NCBI GenBank assembly: GCA_905479065.1
Contig: CAJQLB010000005.1
Location: forward strand, 1-51,256
Length of the DNA stretch: 51,256 nt
Source of the DNA: an uncultured Flavobacteriaceae bacterium
GTDB taxonomy: Bacteria; Bacteroidota; Bacteroidia; Flavobacteriales; Flavobacteriaceae
Reading direction: 5' to 3'
Every line of letters starts with the position of its first letter. The stretch's first letter is position 1. Made by a program: the position numbers and the translations under genes. Below the pieces are notes generated by a model. The model was given only the letters and a program-made list of their open reading frames with translations, did no database searches and was not told the DNA's origin. Positions 29,096-37,437 of this stretch are shown piece by piece.

Positions 29096-30382
29096 ATGAC
29101 AAAAAAAGCGACGTTAGAAGTAAATGGGCAGAAATACGAATTTCCATTATCCACCGGAACAGAGAATGAAGTTGCTATAAATATTAATGCCTTAAGGGCA
29201 ACAACAGGAGGAGTTACAACGATTGATCCAGGATTTAAAAATACCGGGTCTTGTAAAAGTGGAATCACGTTTTTAGATGGTGAAAAAGGAATTTTGAGAT
29301 ACCGAGGTTATTCAATTGAAGAACTTGCTGAGAAAGCAAACTTTTTAGAGGTTGCTTATCTTTTAATTTTCGGAGAATTACCAACAAAAGAGGAATTCGA
29401 TAAGTTTCATGCTGATATTAAATCAAAGTCAATTGTAGATGATGACATCCGTAAAATTGTAGATGCTTTTCCAAAATCAGCTCATCCGATGGGGGTGTTG
29501 TCGTCATTAACGAGTGCTTTGACAGCATTTAATCCTACTTCAGTCAATGTTGACTCAGAAGAAGATATGTATAAATCTGTTGTCAGAATTTTAGGTAAAT
29601 TTCCCGTATTGGTTGCTTGGACTTTACGAAAAAAAGAGGGACTGCCTTTAGATTATGGAGATAATAATTTAGGTTATGTTCAAAATGTCTTGAAAATGAT
29701 GTTTAAAAAACCAAATGAAGAATACCAACAAAACCCTATTATAGTAAATGCATTAAATAAATTATTAATCTTACATGCTGATCATGAGCAAAATTGTTCT
29801 ACCTCAACCGTTCGAATTGTAGGGTCGTCACACGCTGGATTATTTGCGTCTTTGTCAGCAGGGATTTCGGCTCTTTGGGGGCCATTACATGGTGGTGCAA
29901 ACCAAGCAGTTTTAGAGATGTTAGAAGCGATAAAAGAGGACGGAGGTGATACTAAAAAATACATGGCAAAAGCCAAAGATAAAAACGACCCATTTAGACT
30001 TATGGGATTTGGTCATCGTGTATACAAAAATTTTGATCCTAGAGCAAAAATTATCAAAGTAGCTGCTGACGAAGTATTGGAAGACCTCGGAGTAGAGGAC
30101 CCCATTTTAGATATTGCAAAGGGTTTAGAACAAGAGGCTTTAAAAGATTCATATTTTGTCGATAGAAAATTGTATCCGAATGTAGATTTTTATTCAGGAA
30201 TTATATACCGAGCCATGGGGATACCACTTGACATGTTTACAGTAATGTTTGCTTTAGGACGTTTACCAGGATGGATTGGCCAATGGCGTGAAATGCGTTT
30301 AAATAAAGAACCGATAGGAAGACCAAGACAACTTTACGTTGGAGAAACCTACAGACAATTTAAGCCTTTAGAAAAACGATAA
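29096..30382 (+). CDS. gltA: Citrate synthase (type II)
   Basis: The 428-residue enzyme condenses acetyl-CoA and oxaloacetate, the entry to the TCA cycle. Visible motifs include GEKGILRYRGYSIEELAEKA, LHADHEQNCSTSTVRIVGS (with the catalytic-region histidine), LWGPLHGGANQAVLEML and MGFGHRVYKNFDPRA (with the second catalytic histidine). Near the C terminus are VDFYSGIIYRAMG and GWIGQWREM. The length fits the hexameric Gram-negative type. It may be followed by read-through into the next gene, 63 nt away. Confidence 0.98.
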   Translation: MTKKATLEVNGQKYEFPLSTGTENEVAININALRATTGGVTTIDPGFKNTGSCKSGITFLDGEKGILRYRGYSIEELAEKANFLEVAYLLIFGELPTKEEFDKFHADIKSKSIVDDDIRKIVDAFPKSAHPMGVLSSLTSALTAFNPTSVNVDSEEDMYKSVVRILGKFPVLVAWTLRKKEGLPLDYGDNNLGYVQNVLKMMFKKPNEEYQQNPIIVNALNKLLILHADHEQNCSTSTVRIVGSSHAGLFASLSAGISALWGPLHGGANQAVLEMLEAIKEDGGDTKKYMAKAKDKNDPFRLMGFGHRVYKNFDPRAKIIKVAADEVLEDLGVEDPILDIAKGLEQEALKDSYFVDRKLYPNVDFYSGIIYRAMGIPLDMFTVMFALGRLPGWIGQWREMRLNKEPIGRPRQLYVGETYRQFKPLEKR

Positions 30383-30445
30383 ATTTGGATATTTTTATGA
30401 CTTTATTGACACAATTAAAGTAAGATATACAAGTCAAAAATAGTA

Positions 30446-31360
30446 ATGATTAAATTAAATATCACAAACGAAACCTCAAGATTGAGATCTGTTGTACTTG
30501 GTACTGCGGTTGATAATGGGCCTATTCCTCAAATAAGCCATGCATATGATCCAAAGTCTGTAGAGCATTTAAAAGCAGGAACATATCCAACGGAAAAGGA
30601 TATGTTGAGAGAATTAGAAGCTCTTAATCAAGTTTTTGAAAAGTATAATGTAAAGGTCTACAGACCAAATATCATAAAAAATTGTAACCAAATTTTTGCC
30701 CGAGATATTGCCTTTGTAATTGAGAATAAAATAATAAAAGCAAATATATTACCAGATAGAGATTTAGAATTTCAAGCGATTGACTATTTGTGGAATCAAA
30801 TCCCAAAAGACAACCGAATTGTCTTACCTGAAAAATGTCATATTGAGGGCGGTGACATTATGCCTTGGAATGATTATATTTTTATCGGTAATTATACGGG
30901 CTCAGATTATGCTAATTACATAACTGCACGAACTAACAAAGAGGCTGTGAAGGCCATAGAAAAATTATTTCCACATAAAAAAGTTAAAGCATTTGAGCTT
31001 AGGAAGTCAAATACTAAGGCAAAAGAAAATGCATTACATCTTGATTGTTGCTTTCAGCCTATTGGAACCAATAAGGCCATAATTCATGAAAATGGATTCT
31101 TAATTAAAAGTGAATACGATTGGTTAATAAATTTTTTTGGAGAGCAAAATGTGTTTCAAATTACGAAAGATGAAATGTATCATATGCAAAGTAATATTTT
31201 TTCTATTTCAGAGAAAGTGATTGTTTCAGAAGAAAAATTCACTAGATTGAATAATTGGTTAAGAAATCAGGATTTCATAGTAGAAGAAGTGCCTTTTGCA
31301 GAAATCTCAAAACAAGAAGGGCTTTTACGATGCAGTACTATGCCGTTATTTAGAGATTAA
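30446..31360 (+). CDS. DDAH/amidinotransferase-fold hydrolase (guanidino group)
   Basis: The 304-residue protein belongs to the beta/alpha-propeller guanidino-modifying superfamily (dimethylarginine dimethylaminohydrolase, arginine deiminase, amidinotransferase). Catalytic-type residues visible: Arg86-Asp87 in NQIFARDIAFV, Glu134-Asp137 in CHIEGGDIM, His198 in NALHLDCCF, and a C-terminal nucleophile candidate Cys296 in LLRCSTMPL. It lacks an export signal and should be cytoplasmic. DDAH-like hydrolysis of a substituted arginine to citrulline is the best family-level guess; the substrate is not fixed by what I can see. It is 54 nt upstream of the M20 peptidase gene, possibly one transcript. 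Confidence 0.8.
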   Translation: MIKLNITNETSRLRSVVLGTAVDNGPIPQISHAYDPKSVEHLKAGTYPTEKDMLRELEALNQVFEKYNVKVYRPNIIKNCNQIFARDIAFVIENKIIKANILPDRDLEFQAIDYLWNQIPKDNRIVLPEKCHIEGGDIMPWNDYIFIGNYTGSDYANYITARTNKEAVKAIEKLFPHKKVKAFELRKSNTKAKENALHLDCCFQPIGTNKAIIHENGFLIKSEYDWLINFFGEQNVFQITKDEMYHMQSNIFSISEKVIVSEEKFTRLNNWLRNQDFIVEEVPFAEISKQEGLLRCSTMPLFRD

Positions 31361-31414
31361 TTTATAATAATAATCAATAAGTTACTATCAATTTTTTAAT
31401 ACAATAATACCAAT

Positions 31415-32716
31415 ATGAAGTTTCTTTTAAAATTTAATATTCGAATTTTGTTTGTGCTGTTTTCAATTGCTACTCTACCAGCTCAGAATATAAATACTGT
31501 TGAAAAAAAGATTTTGAAATCTATTGAACAAAATAATATAGAGGCCATTCAGTTTCTAAAAGATGTAGTTAATATTAATAGTGGAACGATGAATCACCAG
31601 GGTGTAAAAAAAGTTGGGGATGTTTTTGGTAAAGCTTTTGAAGATATTGGGTTTCAATCTAATTGGTATGAAATGTCTGATGTTAATCGCTCAGGGCACC
31701 TGTTTGCTGAAACATCTGGAGACAGAGGAAAACGTGTTTTATTAATTGGCCATTTGGATACCGTTTTTGAGGAAAACAGTGAATTTCAAGAGTTTAAAAT
31801 GATAAATGATAGCATTGCTCATGCTCCGGGAGGTAATGATATGAAGGGAGGTAATGTCATCATTCTTTTTGCTCTCAGAGCACTTGCCGAAAACAATCTT
31901 CTTGATAATGTCCAAATTATTGCAGCGTTTACCGGAGACGAGGAGGCCACGGGAAAGCCCTTAACGAAGAGTAGATACCATCTCATTGAAGCAGGTAAAC
32001 GTAGTGACGTTGCTTTAGGATTTGAAAATTCGACAGGTTTTGATAATGCTACAATAGCACGACGCGGTTCTTCGGACTGGAGAGTTGATGTGACTGGGGT
32101 TCGTGCTCATTCGTCCGAGATATTTAGTGATGATATTGGAGCTGGAGCAATTTTTGAAATGTCACGGATATTAAACAATTTTTATACAGAGGTAAAAGGA
32201 GAAGATTTTTTAACATTTAATCCAGGGATTTTGTTAGGAGGGACTCTTGTGGATTACAATCAACAGCAAAGTGAAGGAAATGTATTTGGCAAAAGTAATG
32301 TTGTGTCACAGTCAGCTGTTGTCTATGGAGGGCTGCGTTTTATTTCAGAAGATCAAAAAGAAAGGGCACGAGAAAAGATGAGAGCAATTGTTAGAAATAG
32401 TTTGCCTCAAACCACTGCAAAAGTGACATTTATTGACAGTTATCCTGCCATGGGGCCAACCGAAGGGAATTTAGATTTGCTTGATAAATTTAGTCAGGTG
32501 AGTAACGATTTGGGCTATCCTGATGTGGTTGCTTATGATCCCTTGAAGCGAGGAGCCGCTGATGTGTCGTTTGTTGCACAATACGTCGATTGTATGGACG
32601 GATTAGGAGCTATGGGTAATGCAGCTCACACTCCAGAAGAAACAGTTAATTTAAATACCATTGAAGATTTAACTAAACGTGCTGCAATATTGATTTATAG
32701 ATTAATCAATGAATAA
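31415..32716 (+). CDS. Secreted M20-family metallopeptidase (carboxypeptidase G2-like)
   Basis: The 433-residue protein has a signal peptide (1-24, ending LPAQ) and the di-zinc peptidase layout of the M20A branch. His113 and Asp115 lie in IGHLDTVFE, Asp142 in GGNDMKGG, the catalytic pair Glu176-Glu177 in TGDEEATG, Glu204 in GFENSTG, and a C-terminal histidine in NAAHTPEETVN. Spacing closely follows glutamate carboxypeptidase G2. It should remove C-terminal residues from peptides or folate-like glutamyl conjugates in the periplasm. The actual substrate is not known. Confidence 0.9.
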   Translation: MKFLLKFNIRILFVLFSIATLPAQNINTVEKKILKSIEQNNIEAIQFLKDVVNINSGTMNHQGVKKVGDVFGKAFEDIGFQSNWYEMSDVNRSGHLFAETSGDRGKRVLLIGHLDTVFEENSEFQEFKMINDSIAHAPGGNDMKGGNVIILFALRALAENNLLDNVQIIAAFTGDEEATGKPLTKSRYHLIEAGKRSDVALGFENSTGFDNATIARRGSSDWRVDVTGVRAHSSEIFSDDIGAGAIFEMSRILNNFYTEVKGEDFLTFNPGILLGGTLVDYNQQQSEGNVFGKSNVVSQSAVVYGGLRFISEDQKERAREKMRAIVRNSLPQTTAKVTFIDSYPAMGPTEGNLDLLDKFSQVSNDLGYPDVVAYDPLKRGAADVSFVAQYVDCMDGLGAMGNAAHTPEETVNLNTIEDLTKRAAILIYRLINE

Positions 32717-32796
32717 TAAGGTTTATTTCATTAATGTTATCTACGCTAATTTTTTTTCAAGTAAGAATGTTTTAACTACTTGTAATTACGTCTAGG

Positions 32797-33666
32797 CTAT
32801 TCTTTTTTGAACCCGTAAGTGTTTTGACCTATGAAATCTTTTGGAAAGTCAACATCGCCTTCAAAACCAATTTCGATAGTCCCACTATCCTCGGGAATGT
32901 AATTTGTTTTAAAAATATAGTCCCATAGACTCAAACTTATACCATAATTCACACCTTGTTTCCCTTGAGGTAAGGTGAAAGCATGGTGATATAAGTGCAT
33001 GACGGGATTATTAAATATATATTTAAATAAACCCCAAGTTATCTTTACATTGGCATGATTAAAATGACCGATGGCAATTGTTATAAAATGTACGATGTAA
33101 GCTTGTTCCGGTTCGAAACCTCCAAGAATCATAACGCCAAAAGTTTTGAGAGGTTTATATAATATGTTTTCCATCCAATGGTATCTCAAATGGGCAGCAA
33201 AACCCATTTCTTTGACACTGTGATGTACTTTATGAAATTGCCATAAAAACGAATACCGATGCAATAAAACATGGGTAAACCATTGGACAAAGTCTAAAAT
33301 TATGAAAAATGTTAAAAGTTGTGCCCAAACAGGCCAAAGTGATACGTCAAATAATGCGAGACTTTTAGCAGTGATATTAAAGTCAGCAAATAGTTTGCTT
33401 AATATGTCATAGACGCCACTAATTATGATAGAAAAAATAAAAAAATTAAAAAACATGTAAAACGCATCTAACCAAAAATCACGTCTAATATTAGATTGTT
33501 TTTTTCTCCAAGGCAATGCTATTTCCAACAACCAAACACCTAGTGATATGGCAATGAGTCCCCAAAAGTAATTTGTGTACCACGGGACCTCAAATACGAT
33601 AGATTTCCAAGTCCAATCCAAGGTGCCTTGAAAAGATTTTATAAAAATATTAAAATATGTTTCCAT
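32797..33666 (-). CDS. Fatty acid hydroxylase / sterol desaturase superfamily membrane protein
   Basis: The 289-residue protein has several hydrophobic segments (about 33-52, 68-90, 112-130, 170-200) and the histidine clusters of the membrane di-iron superfamily: HVLLH at 132-136, HKVHH at 145-149 and HLYHH at 224-228, plus His201 and His204. Family members oxidise lipid carbon-hydrogen bonds, but the substrate here cannot be deduced. It is convergent with the peptidase gene and lies 98 nt downstream of the cytochrome gene on the same strand, so it could belong to that transcription unit. Confidence 0.88.
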   Translation of the reverse strand: METYFNIFIKSFQGTLDWTWKSIVFEVPWYTNYFWGLIAISLGVWLLEIALPWRKKQSNIRRDFWLDAFYMFFNFFIFSIIISGVYDILSKLFADFNITAKSLALFDVSLWPVWAQLLTFFIILDFVQWFTHVLLHRYSFLWQFHKVHHSVKEMGFAAHLRYHWMENILYKPLKTFGVMILGGFEPEQAYIVHFITIAIGHFNHANVKITWGLFKYIFNNPVMHLYHHAFTLPQGKQGVNYGISLSLWDYIFKTNYIPEDSGTIEIGFEGDVDFPKDFIGQNTYGFKKE

Positions 33667-33764
33667 GTTATTTTTTAAATTTCCAATTATTCTGTCAGAT
33701 TTATGAACCTCTAATTATGCTCCTAATCGCTTTAAAAAGGTAAAATTAGTAAATTAATATCATA

Positions 33765-34232
33765 CTATTCTGGTAATTCATACCATTTAACTTTTGTTAA
33801 GAGTATGCGTCTTCCTTTTGATTTTGGAGGATAATTTGAAACTAAATAGTCAACTATAATTTTTTGATCATCGCCTAAATCCCACAAATTTTGTGTTTTT
33901 TGCATCCATTTAATTGTAGAATTCCAAGCTTCCACATTCATTCTGTTTTGAAGTACTATTTTTGAAGAATGACAGTTTGTACAGTTATTGACAACCGTCA
34001 TGAGTCCTTCTCCATCAATAAATCCAGTTTTGACATGGATGCCATTCTTAATTAGGTTATCATCATTGACTAAAGCAGGGATGTTGGTATATTCATGATT
34101 ATTTCTAAAAACTAAAGGATTAAAAATATAATAGAATAGGCAACTGCTGGTAACAATAAAAAGTGTAAAAAGTAACATAAGTATGTGATATATTTTCTTG
34201 ACCTCTCTTAGGTATGTGTTCTTATTGTCCAA
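33765..34232 (-). CDS. Membrane-anchored c-type cytochrome, partner of the sulfite dehydrogenase
   Basis: The 155-residue protein has one N-terminal hydrophobic anchor (about 16-40) and a single haem c site CTNCH (Cys84, Cys87, His88). Met98 or Met110 is a candidate sixth ligand. By analogy with SorB or SoxD-type subunits it would take electrons from the molybdoenzyme encoded upstream. The gene has no ATG at its 5' end: it starts with TTG immediately after the TAA of the upstream gene and in the same frame. The first internal ATG (codon 19) would remove half of the anchor. Confidence in the haem site is high; the exact start is less certain. Confidence 0.82.
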   Translation of the reverse strand: MDNKNTYLREVKKIYHILMLLFTLFIVTSSCLFYYIFNPLVFRNNHEYTNIPALVNDDNLIKNGIHVKTGFIDGEGLMTVVNNCTNCHSSKIVLQNRMNVEAWNSTIKWMQKTQNLWDLGDDQKIIVDYLVSNYPPKSKGRRILLTKVKWYELPE

Positions 34233-35453
34233 TTACTTTACTTTTACTGCGATTCGATGACAGGCATTATTCAAATAACCTTTAGGGTTCCAACCCGGTA
34301 CAATCATAGGTTGTGAATTATTTTCATTGTCAAATGCTTTAACCCAAATTTCATAATACCCTATCCCTGGAAACTTTATGGTCGTTGAAAAATGTTGCCA
34401 TGCTAAACGATTAATAGCAGTTTCTAATTGACATGATTTCCAAGTAGCTCCAAAATCTATTGAAAAGGTAACTTTTGAGACCTCCAATTCACCAGCCCAT
34501 GCATGGCCTCTTAAATTAAGTAATTGTCCCTTTTTAATAACTGCACCTGTTTTAGGGTACGTAATTATAGATTTCACAGGCATTGACTCAATAATGCACA
34601 TGTCTTCGTCTGAGACTTTTTCGCCAGGTGCAACGGGTTTACAAGGAACTCTGTAGGCTGTTCCTTTCATTTTTGCACCATCATGAATTTTATTACGAAC
34701 ACTAAGTCTATTAATCCATTTGCCTGAGGCCGACGCAGGCCATCCGCCTGCAACCAATCTTAATGGGAAACCATGGATAAGGGGTATTGGCTTACCATTC
34801 ATATTAAAAGCAATGAGAGTTTCTTTTTGTAAAGCTTTAGATATGGGAAACCCTCTTGAAATAGGTTCTTTGTCCGGATCCAAGCTGATATGTTTGTCAA
34901 TCCCATGATAACCAACATAGACAGCATCATTCTTGAGTCCTACATCATTTAGAACATCTTTAAGACGAACACCTGTCCAAGACGCGCAATGAACCGCACC
35001 GATAGTCCATTGGTTGCCTTTGGCTGTTGGATCAAATTCAGCACGACCATTACCACCGCACTCTAATGTCAATTGATAGGTGTATATTTTGAACTTTGAT
35101 TTTAGTTCATTGACTGTGTATTTTTTGAAATTTAAAGCTGATTCACCATCCACTCGAAGCGTCCAATTATGAGCAGTGATGTTTTCAGGAACAAAGCCAT
35201 TATTTCGAACGAACATGGCGGAGTTTGGAGTTATTTTAGGATCAAGTAAATGCGCTTGTGATTCAATATTCCATGGCCTATCATTTAAAATGACCATGCC
35301 TTTATCTTTGTTAAATAATTTAAATGGGTCTGATTGATCAACAGCAAGAGGGATATAATCTTTAGGCATATGTGCTCCAAAAATAACTTTGGAACCAATC
35401 AGACTAGCTAAGGCACTTAAGGTTGTGTTTTTTAAAAATATTCTTCTTTTCAA
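34233..35453 (-). CDS. Tat-exported molybdopterin sulfite dehydrogenase (SorA/SoxC-like)
   Basis: The 406-residue protein starts with a twin-arginine signal (KRRIFLKN at 2-9, hydrophobic region to about 27). It has the sulfite oxidase molybdopterin fold: NITAHNWTLRVDGE, the molybdenum-ligand candidate Cys132 in LTLECGGNGRAEF, HGFPLRLVAGGWPASASGKWI, and a C-terminal Mo-co dimerisation domain (about 295-400). It would oxidise sulfite, or a related sulfur compound or sulfoxide, in the periplasm and pass electrons to the adjacent cytochrome. The start is TTG: it is the only start codon between the upstream in-frame stop and the Tat motif. SoxC-like activity is an alternative, but no other sox gene is present. 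Confidence 0.85.
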   Translation of the reverse strand: MKRRIFLKNTTLSALASLIGSKVIFGAHMPKDYIPLAVDQSDPFKLFNKDKGMVILNDRPWNIESQAHLLDPKITPNSAMFVRNNGFVPENITAHNWTLRVDGESALNFKKYTVNELKSKFKIYTYQLTLECGGNGRAEFDPTAKGNQWTIGAVHCASWTGVRLKDVLNDVGLKNDAVYVGYHGIDKHISLDPDKEPISRGFPISKALQKETLIAFNMNGKPIPLIHGFPLRLVAGGWPASASGKWINRLSVRNKIHDGAKMKGTAYRVPCKPVAPGEKVSDEDMCIIESMPVKSIITYPKTGAVIKKGQLLNLRGHAWAGELEVSKVTFSIDFGATWKSCQLETAINRLAWQHFSTTIKFPGIGYYEIWVKAFDNENNSQPMIVPGWNPKGYLNNACHRIAVKVK

Positions 35454-35509
35454 ATCACGTTATTTTGATCTTTATTGAGAAATTAGGTGAGCTCAAGTTA
35501 TCGCTTCTT

Positions 35510-35549
35510 TAAATGTTTTACTGTAACTAAAGTTACAATAAAACATTTA
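35510..35549. promoter_or_regulatory. Large inverted repeat in the divergent sulfite-dehydrogenase gap
   Basis: The arms TAAATGTTTTA-C-TGTAAC and GTTACA-A-TAAAACATTTA pair over 18 positions with a single C-A mismatch around the loop TAAA. It lies in the 133-bp gap between divergent genes, where a terminator is not expected. A regulator-binding site or mRNA leader structure is more likely. Function is inferred. Confidence 0.6.
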
Positions 35550-35586
35550 TAATAAATATACATTGCGAAAAACGATAAAATAAACT

Positions 35587-36270
35587 ATGTCAACAAATAC
35601 AAATACAAATTTTGAACGTCAGTTTACTGGATGGACTTTTTTAATTGCTGCCATATTACTTTGGTTTGGATATATGTTATCGTCACATCATATCGGTGAA
35701 TACATTGTGGTTACTGATTTTGATGCGATTGGTGAAAACGTTTGGTACTGGATTTGGATGTATAGAATACATATTTTTGGCTGGGTCACAATGGGGATTG
35801 CGATGTTTGCTTTTGTTTCTCTCACTGCCAGAGAACCATATCGTATTCTTATTTTACCCGGAGCTGGATTGGTCATAATTGGGACGTTTTCTTTGGCAAT
35901 TGCTTCTGCTTATTATTACAATCATGGTGCTTGGGGTGTTGGCCAAATTGCAGGCAAAACTTCTGAAGAAGTTGACACTTTTATGAATAATTTATTATTT
36001 ACAAATCAATATGTTACGTGTTTCATACGTTTTGGACGTATTTTTTCTGGTGTTGGTTTGGCTTTACTAGGTGCAAGTTTCGTTAAGTGGAAAATCCTAG
36101 ACAATTGGTTAGCATGGTTTACAATTATCTTAGGAGTTTTGGCAGTTGGTATCATATTAGTGATTCCTGATAACTTCGAAATATATAAACCATTATTTCA
36201 TGTTAAAGTTTTATGGTTAGTCACCATGGGGTTATTGATACTTAAAAAAGGGGTGTGTCTAACTAAATAA
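35587..36270 (+). CDS. Six-helix membrane protein of unknown function
   Basis: The 227-residue hydrophobic protein has about six membrane segments (roughly 13-31, 60-80, 87-110, 143-165, 174-193 and 205-220). Histidines lie at or near segment ends (His34, His35, His62, His113, His205), which would suit haem b or metal binding, but no family motif was recognised. It is divergent from the sulfite dehydrogenase genes and shares their intergenic region with its inverted repeat, so coregulation is plausible. A role as a redox partner or transporter is speculation. Confidence 0.75.
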   Translation: MSTNTNTNFERQFTGWTFLIAAILLWFGYMLSSHHIGEYIVVTDFDAIGENVWYWIWMYRIHIFGWVTMGIAMFAFVSLTAREPYRILILPGAGLVIIGTFSLAIASAYYYNHGAWGVGQIAGKTSEEVDTFMNNLLFTNQYVTCFIRFGRIFSGVGLALLGASFVKWKILDNWLAWFTIILGVLAVGIILVIPDNFEIYKPLFHVKVLWLVTMGLLILKKGVCLTK

Positions 36271-36328
36271 AAAAGATGAATAACTTTAATTCCGATATTC
36301 TAAAACGTTTTAACCCATGAAATTATAA

Positions 36329-36358
36329 TTGCTAGGGATAATAAATTGATTAATTTTG
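36329..36358 (+). promoter_or_regulatory. Promoter of ctlX
   Basis: TTG (36329-36331) and TAATTTTG (36351-36358) are separated by exactly 19 nt, a full match to the Bacteroidota consensus. The expected 5' leader is only about 12 nt before the ATG at 36376. Confidence 0.75.
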
Positions 36359-36375
36359 TTTCATAATTTTATCCA

Positions 36376-37314
36376 ATGCAACAAACTACAAATTCTATAT
36401 TAATGGTTCGACCTACCAGTTTTAGGTCCAATGAGCAAACTGCAGTAAATAACCATTACCAAAAAAAAGTTACCGATATTTCACCAGAAATATTAAAATC
36501 TCAAGCGCTTCAGGAATTTGATGATTTTGTTTTAAAATTATCTAATATCGGTGTGAATGTCTTGGTGTATGATCCTGAAGATGGTCTCGATACTCCTGAT
36601 TCGCATTTTCCAAATAATTGGATCTCATTTCATCAAAACGGTACAATTGGACTATTTCCAATGTTTGCGACAAATAGACGATTGGAAAGAAGAGACGACG
36701 TATTGGATTATCTTGAAAGTGAAGGATTTATGATTAATCATATCCATGATTATACCAGTGCAGAAAAAGAGCACTTATTTTTAGAGGGAACAGGAAGTTT
36801 GTTGTTAGATCGTGTTAACAGGAAAGCATACTGTGCATTATCTGAGCGTGCTGATGAAGAGCTTTTAATTGAATTTTGTGAAGATTTTGAATATTCTCCA
36901 ATTATATTTGTTGCAAATCAAACCGTTAATGGAAAACGTACAGCGATCTATCATACGAATGTTATGATGTGTTTGGGAGAGAGATTTGCAGTGATTTGTT
37001 TGTCAAGTATTGATGATAATAAAGAGAGGAAGCAAGTCATTAAAAGTCTAAAAGCTGATGGCAAAGAAATTATCGATATTTCTGAAAAGCAAGTAAATAA
37101 TTTTGCTGGTAACATGCTTGAGGTTAAAGGGGGGGAGGAGGAGTCGTATCTCATCATGAGCGAATCTGCTCATAAATCTTTAAATCCATTACAGTTGTCC
37201 ACTTTGGAGAATCATACAAAAATTGTATCAATCCCACTTACGACCATAGAGACATGTGGTGGTGGTAGCGCTCGATGCATGATGGCTGAAGTGTTTTTGC
37301 CAAAAGCTTTCTAA
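36376..37314 (+). CDS. ctlX: CtlX-type citrulline hydrolase (arginine deiminase-related)
   Basis: The 312-residue protein belongs to the guanidino-modifying superfamily branch named after the Francisella citrulline ureidase CtlX. Visible blocks: MVRPTSFRSNEQTAVNNHYQ, HFPNNWISFHQNGTIGLFPM, LEGTGSLLLDR, the His-containing YHTNVMMCLGERFAVICL, and the C-terminal GGGSARCMMAEVFLP with nucleophile candidate Cys301. The expected reaction is hydrolysis of citrulline to ornithine, CO2 and ammonia; activity is inferred from family, not shown. It is a single gene with its own promoter and not adjacent to the DDAH-like gene 5 kb away. Confidence 0.85.
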   Translation: MQQTTNSILMVRPTSFRSNEQTAVNNHYQKKVTDISPEILKSQALQEFDDFVLKLSNIGVNVLVYDPEDGLDTPDSHFPNNWISFHQNGTIGLFPMFATNRRLERRDDVLDYLESEGFMINHIHDYTSAEKEHLFLEGTGSLLLDRVNRKAYCALSERADEELLIEFCEDFEYSPIIFVANQTVNGKRTAIYHTNVMMCLGERFAVICLSSIDDNKERKQVIKSLKADGKEIIDISEKQVNNFAGNMLEVKGGEEESYLIMSESAHKSLNPLQLSTLENHTKIVSIPLTTIETCGGGSARCMMAEVFLPKAF

Positions 37315-37437
37315 AGGTGCTGAAATTTAGGCTTTCCTCCAGGCGAACGTTGATTCATTCTATTCAAATTATTGATATAAAAAAGCAGTGGTTTTAATGA
37401 AATTTGATGAGATGATTTAATCTATCGGAGAATTTTA

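Noticed and set aside
30380-30387. TAAATTTG overlapping the gltA stop as a promoter for the DDAH-like gene
   Set aside because: It fits the -7 consensus, but there is no TTG at a suitable distance and the leader would be long. In AT-rich DNA such a match at a stop codon is easily due to chance.
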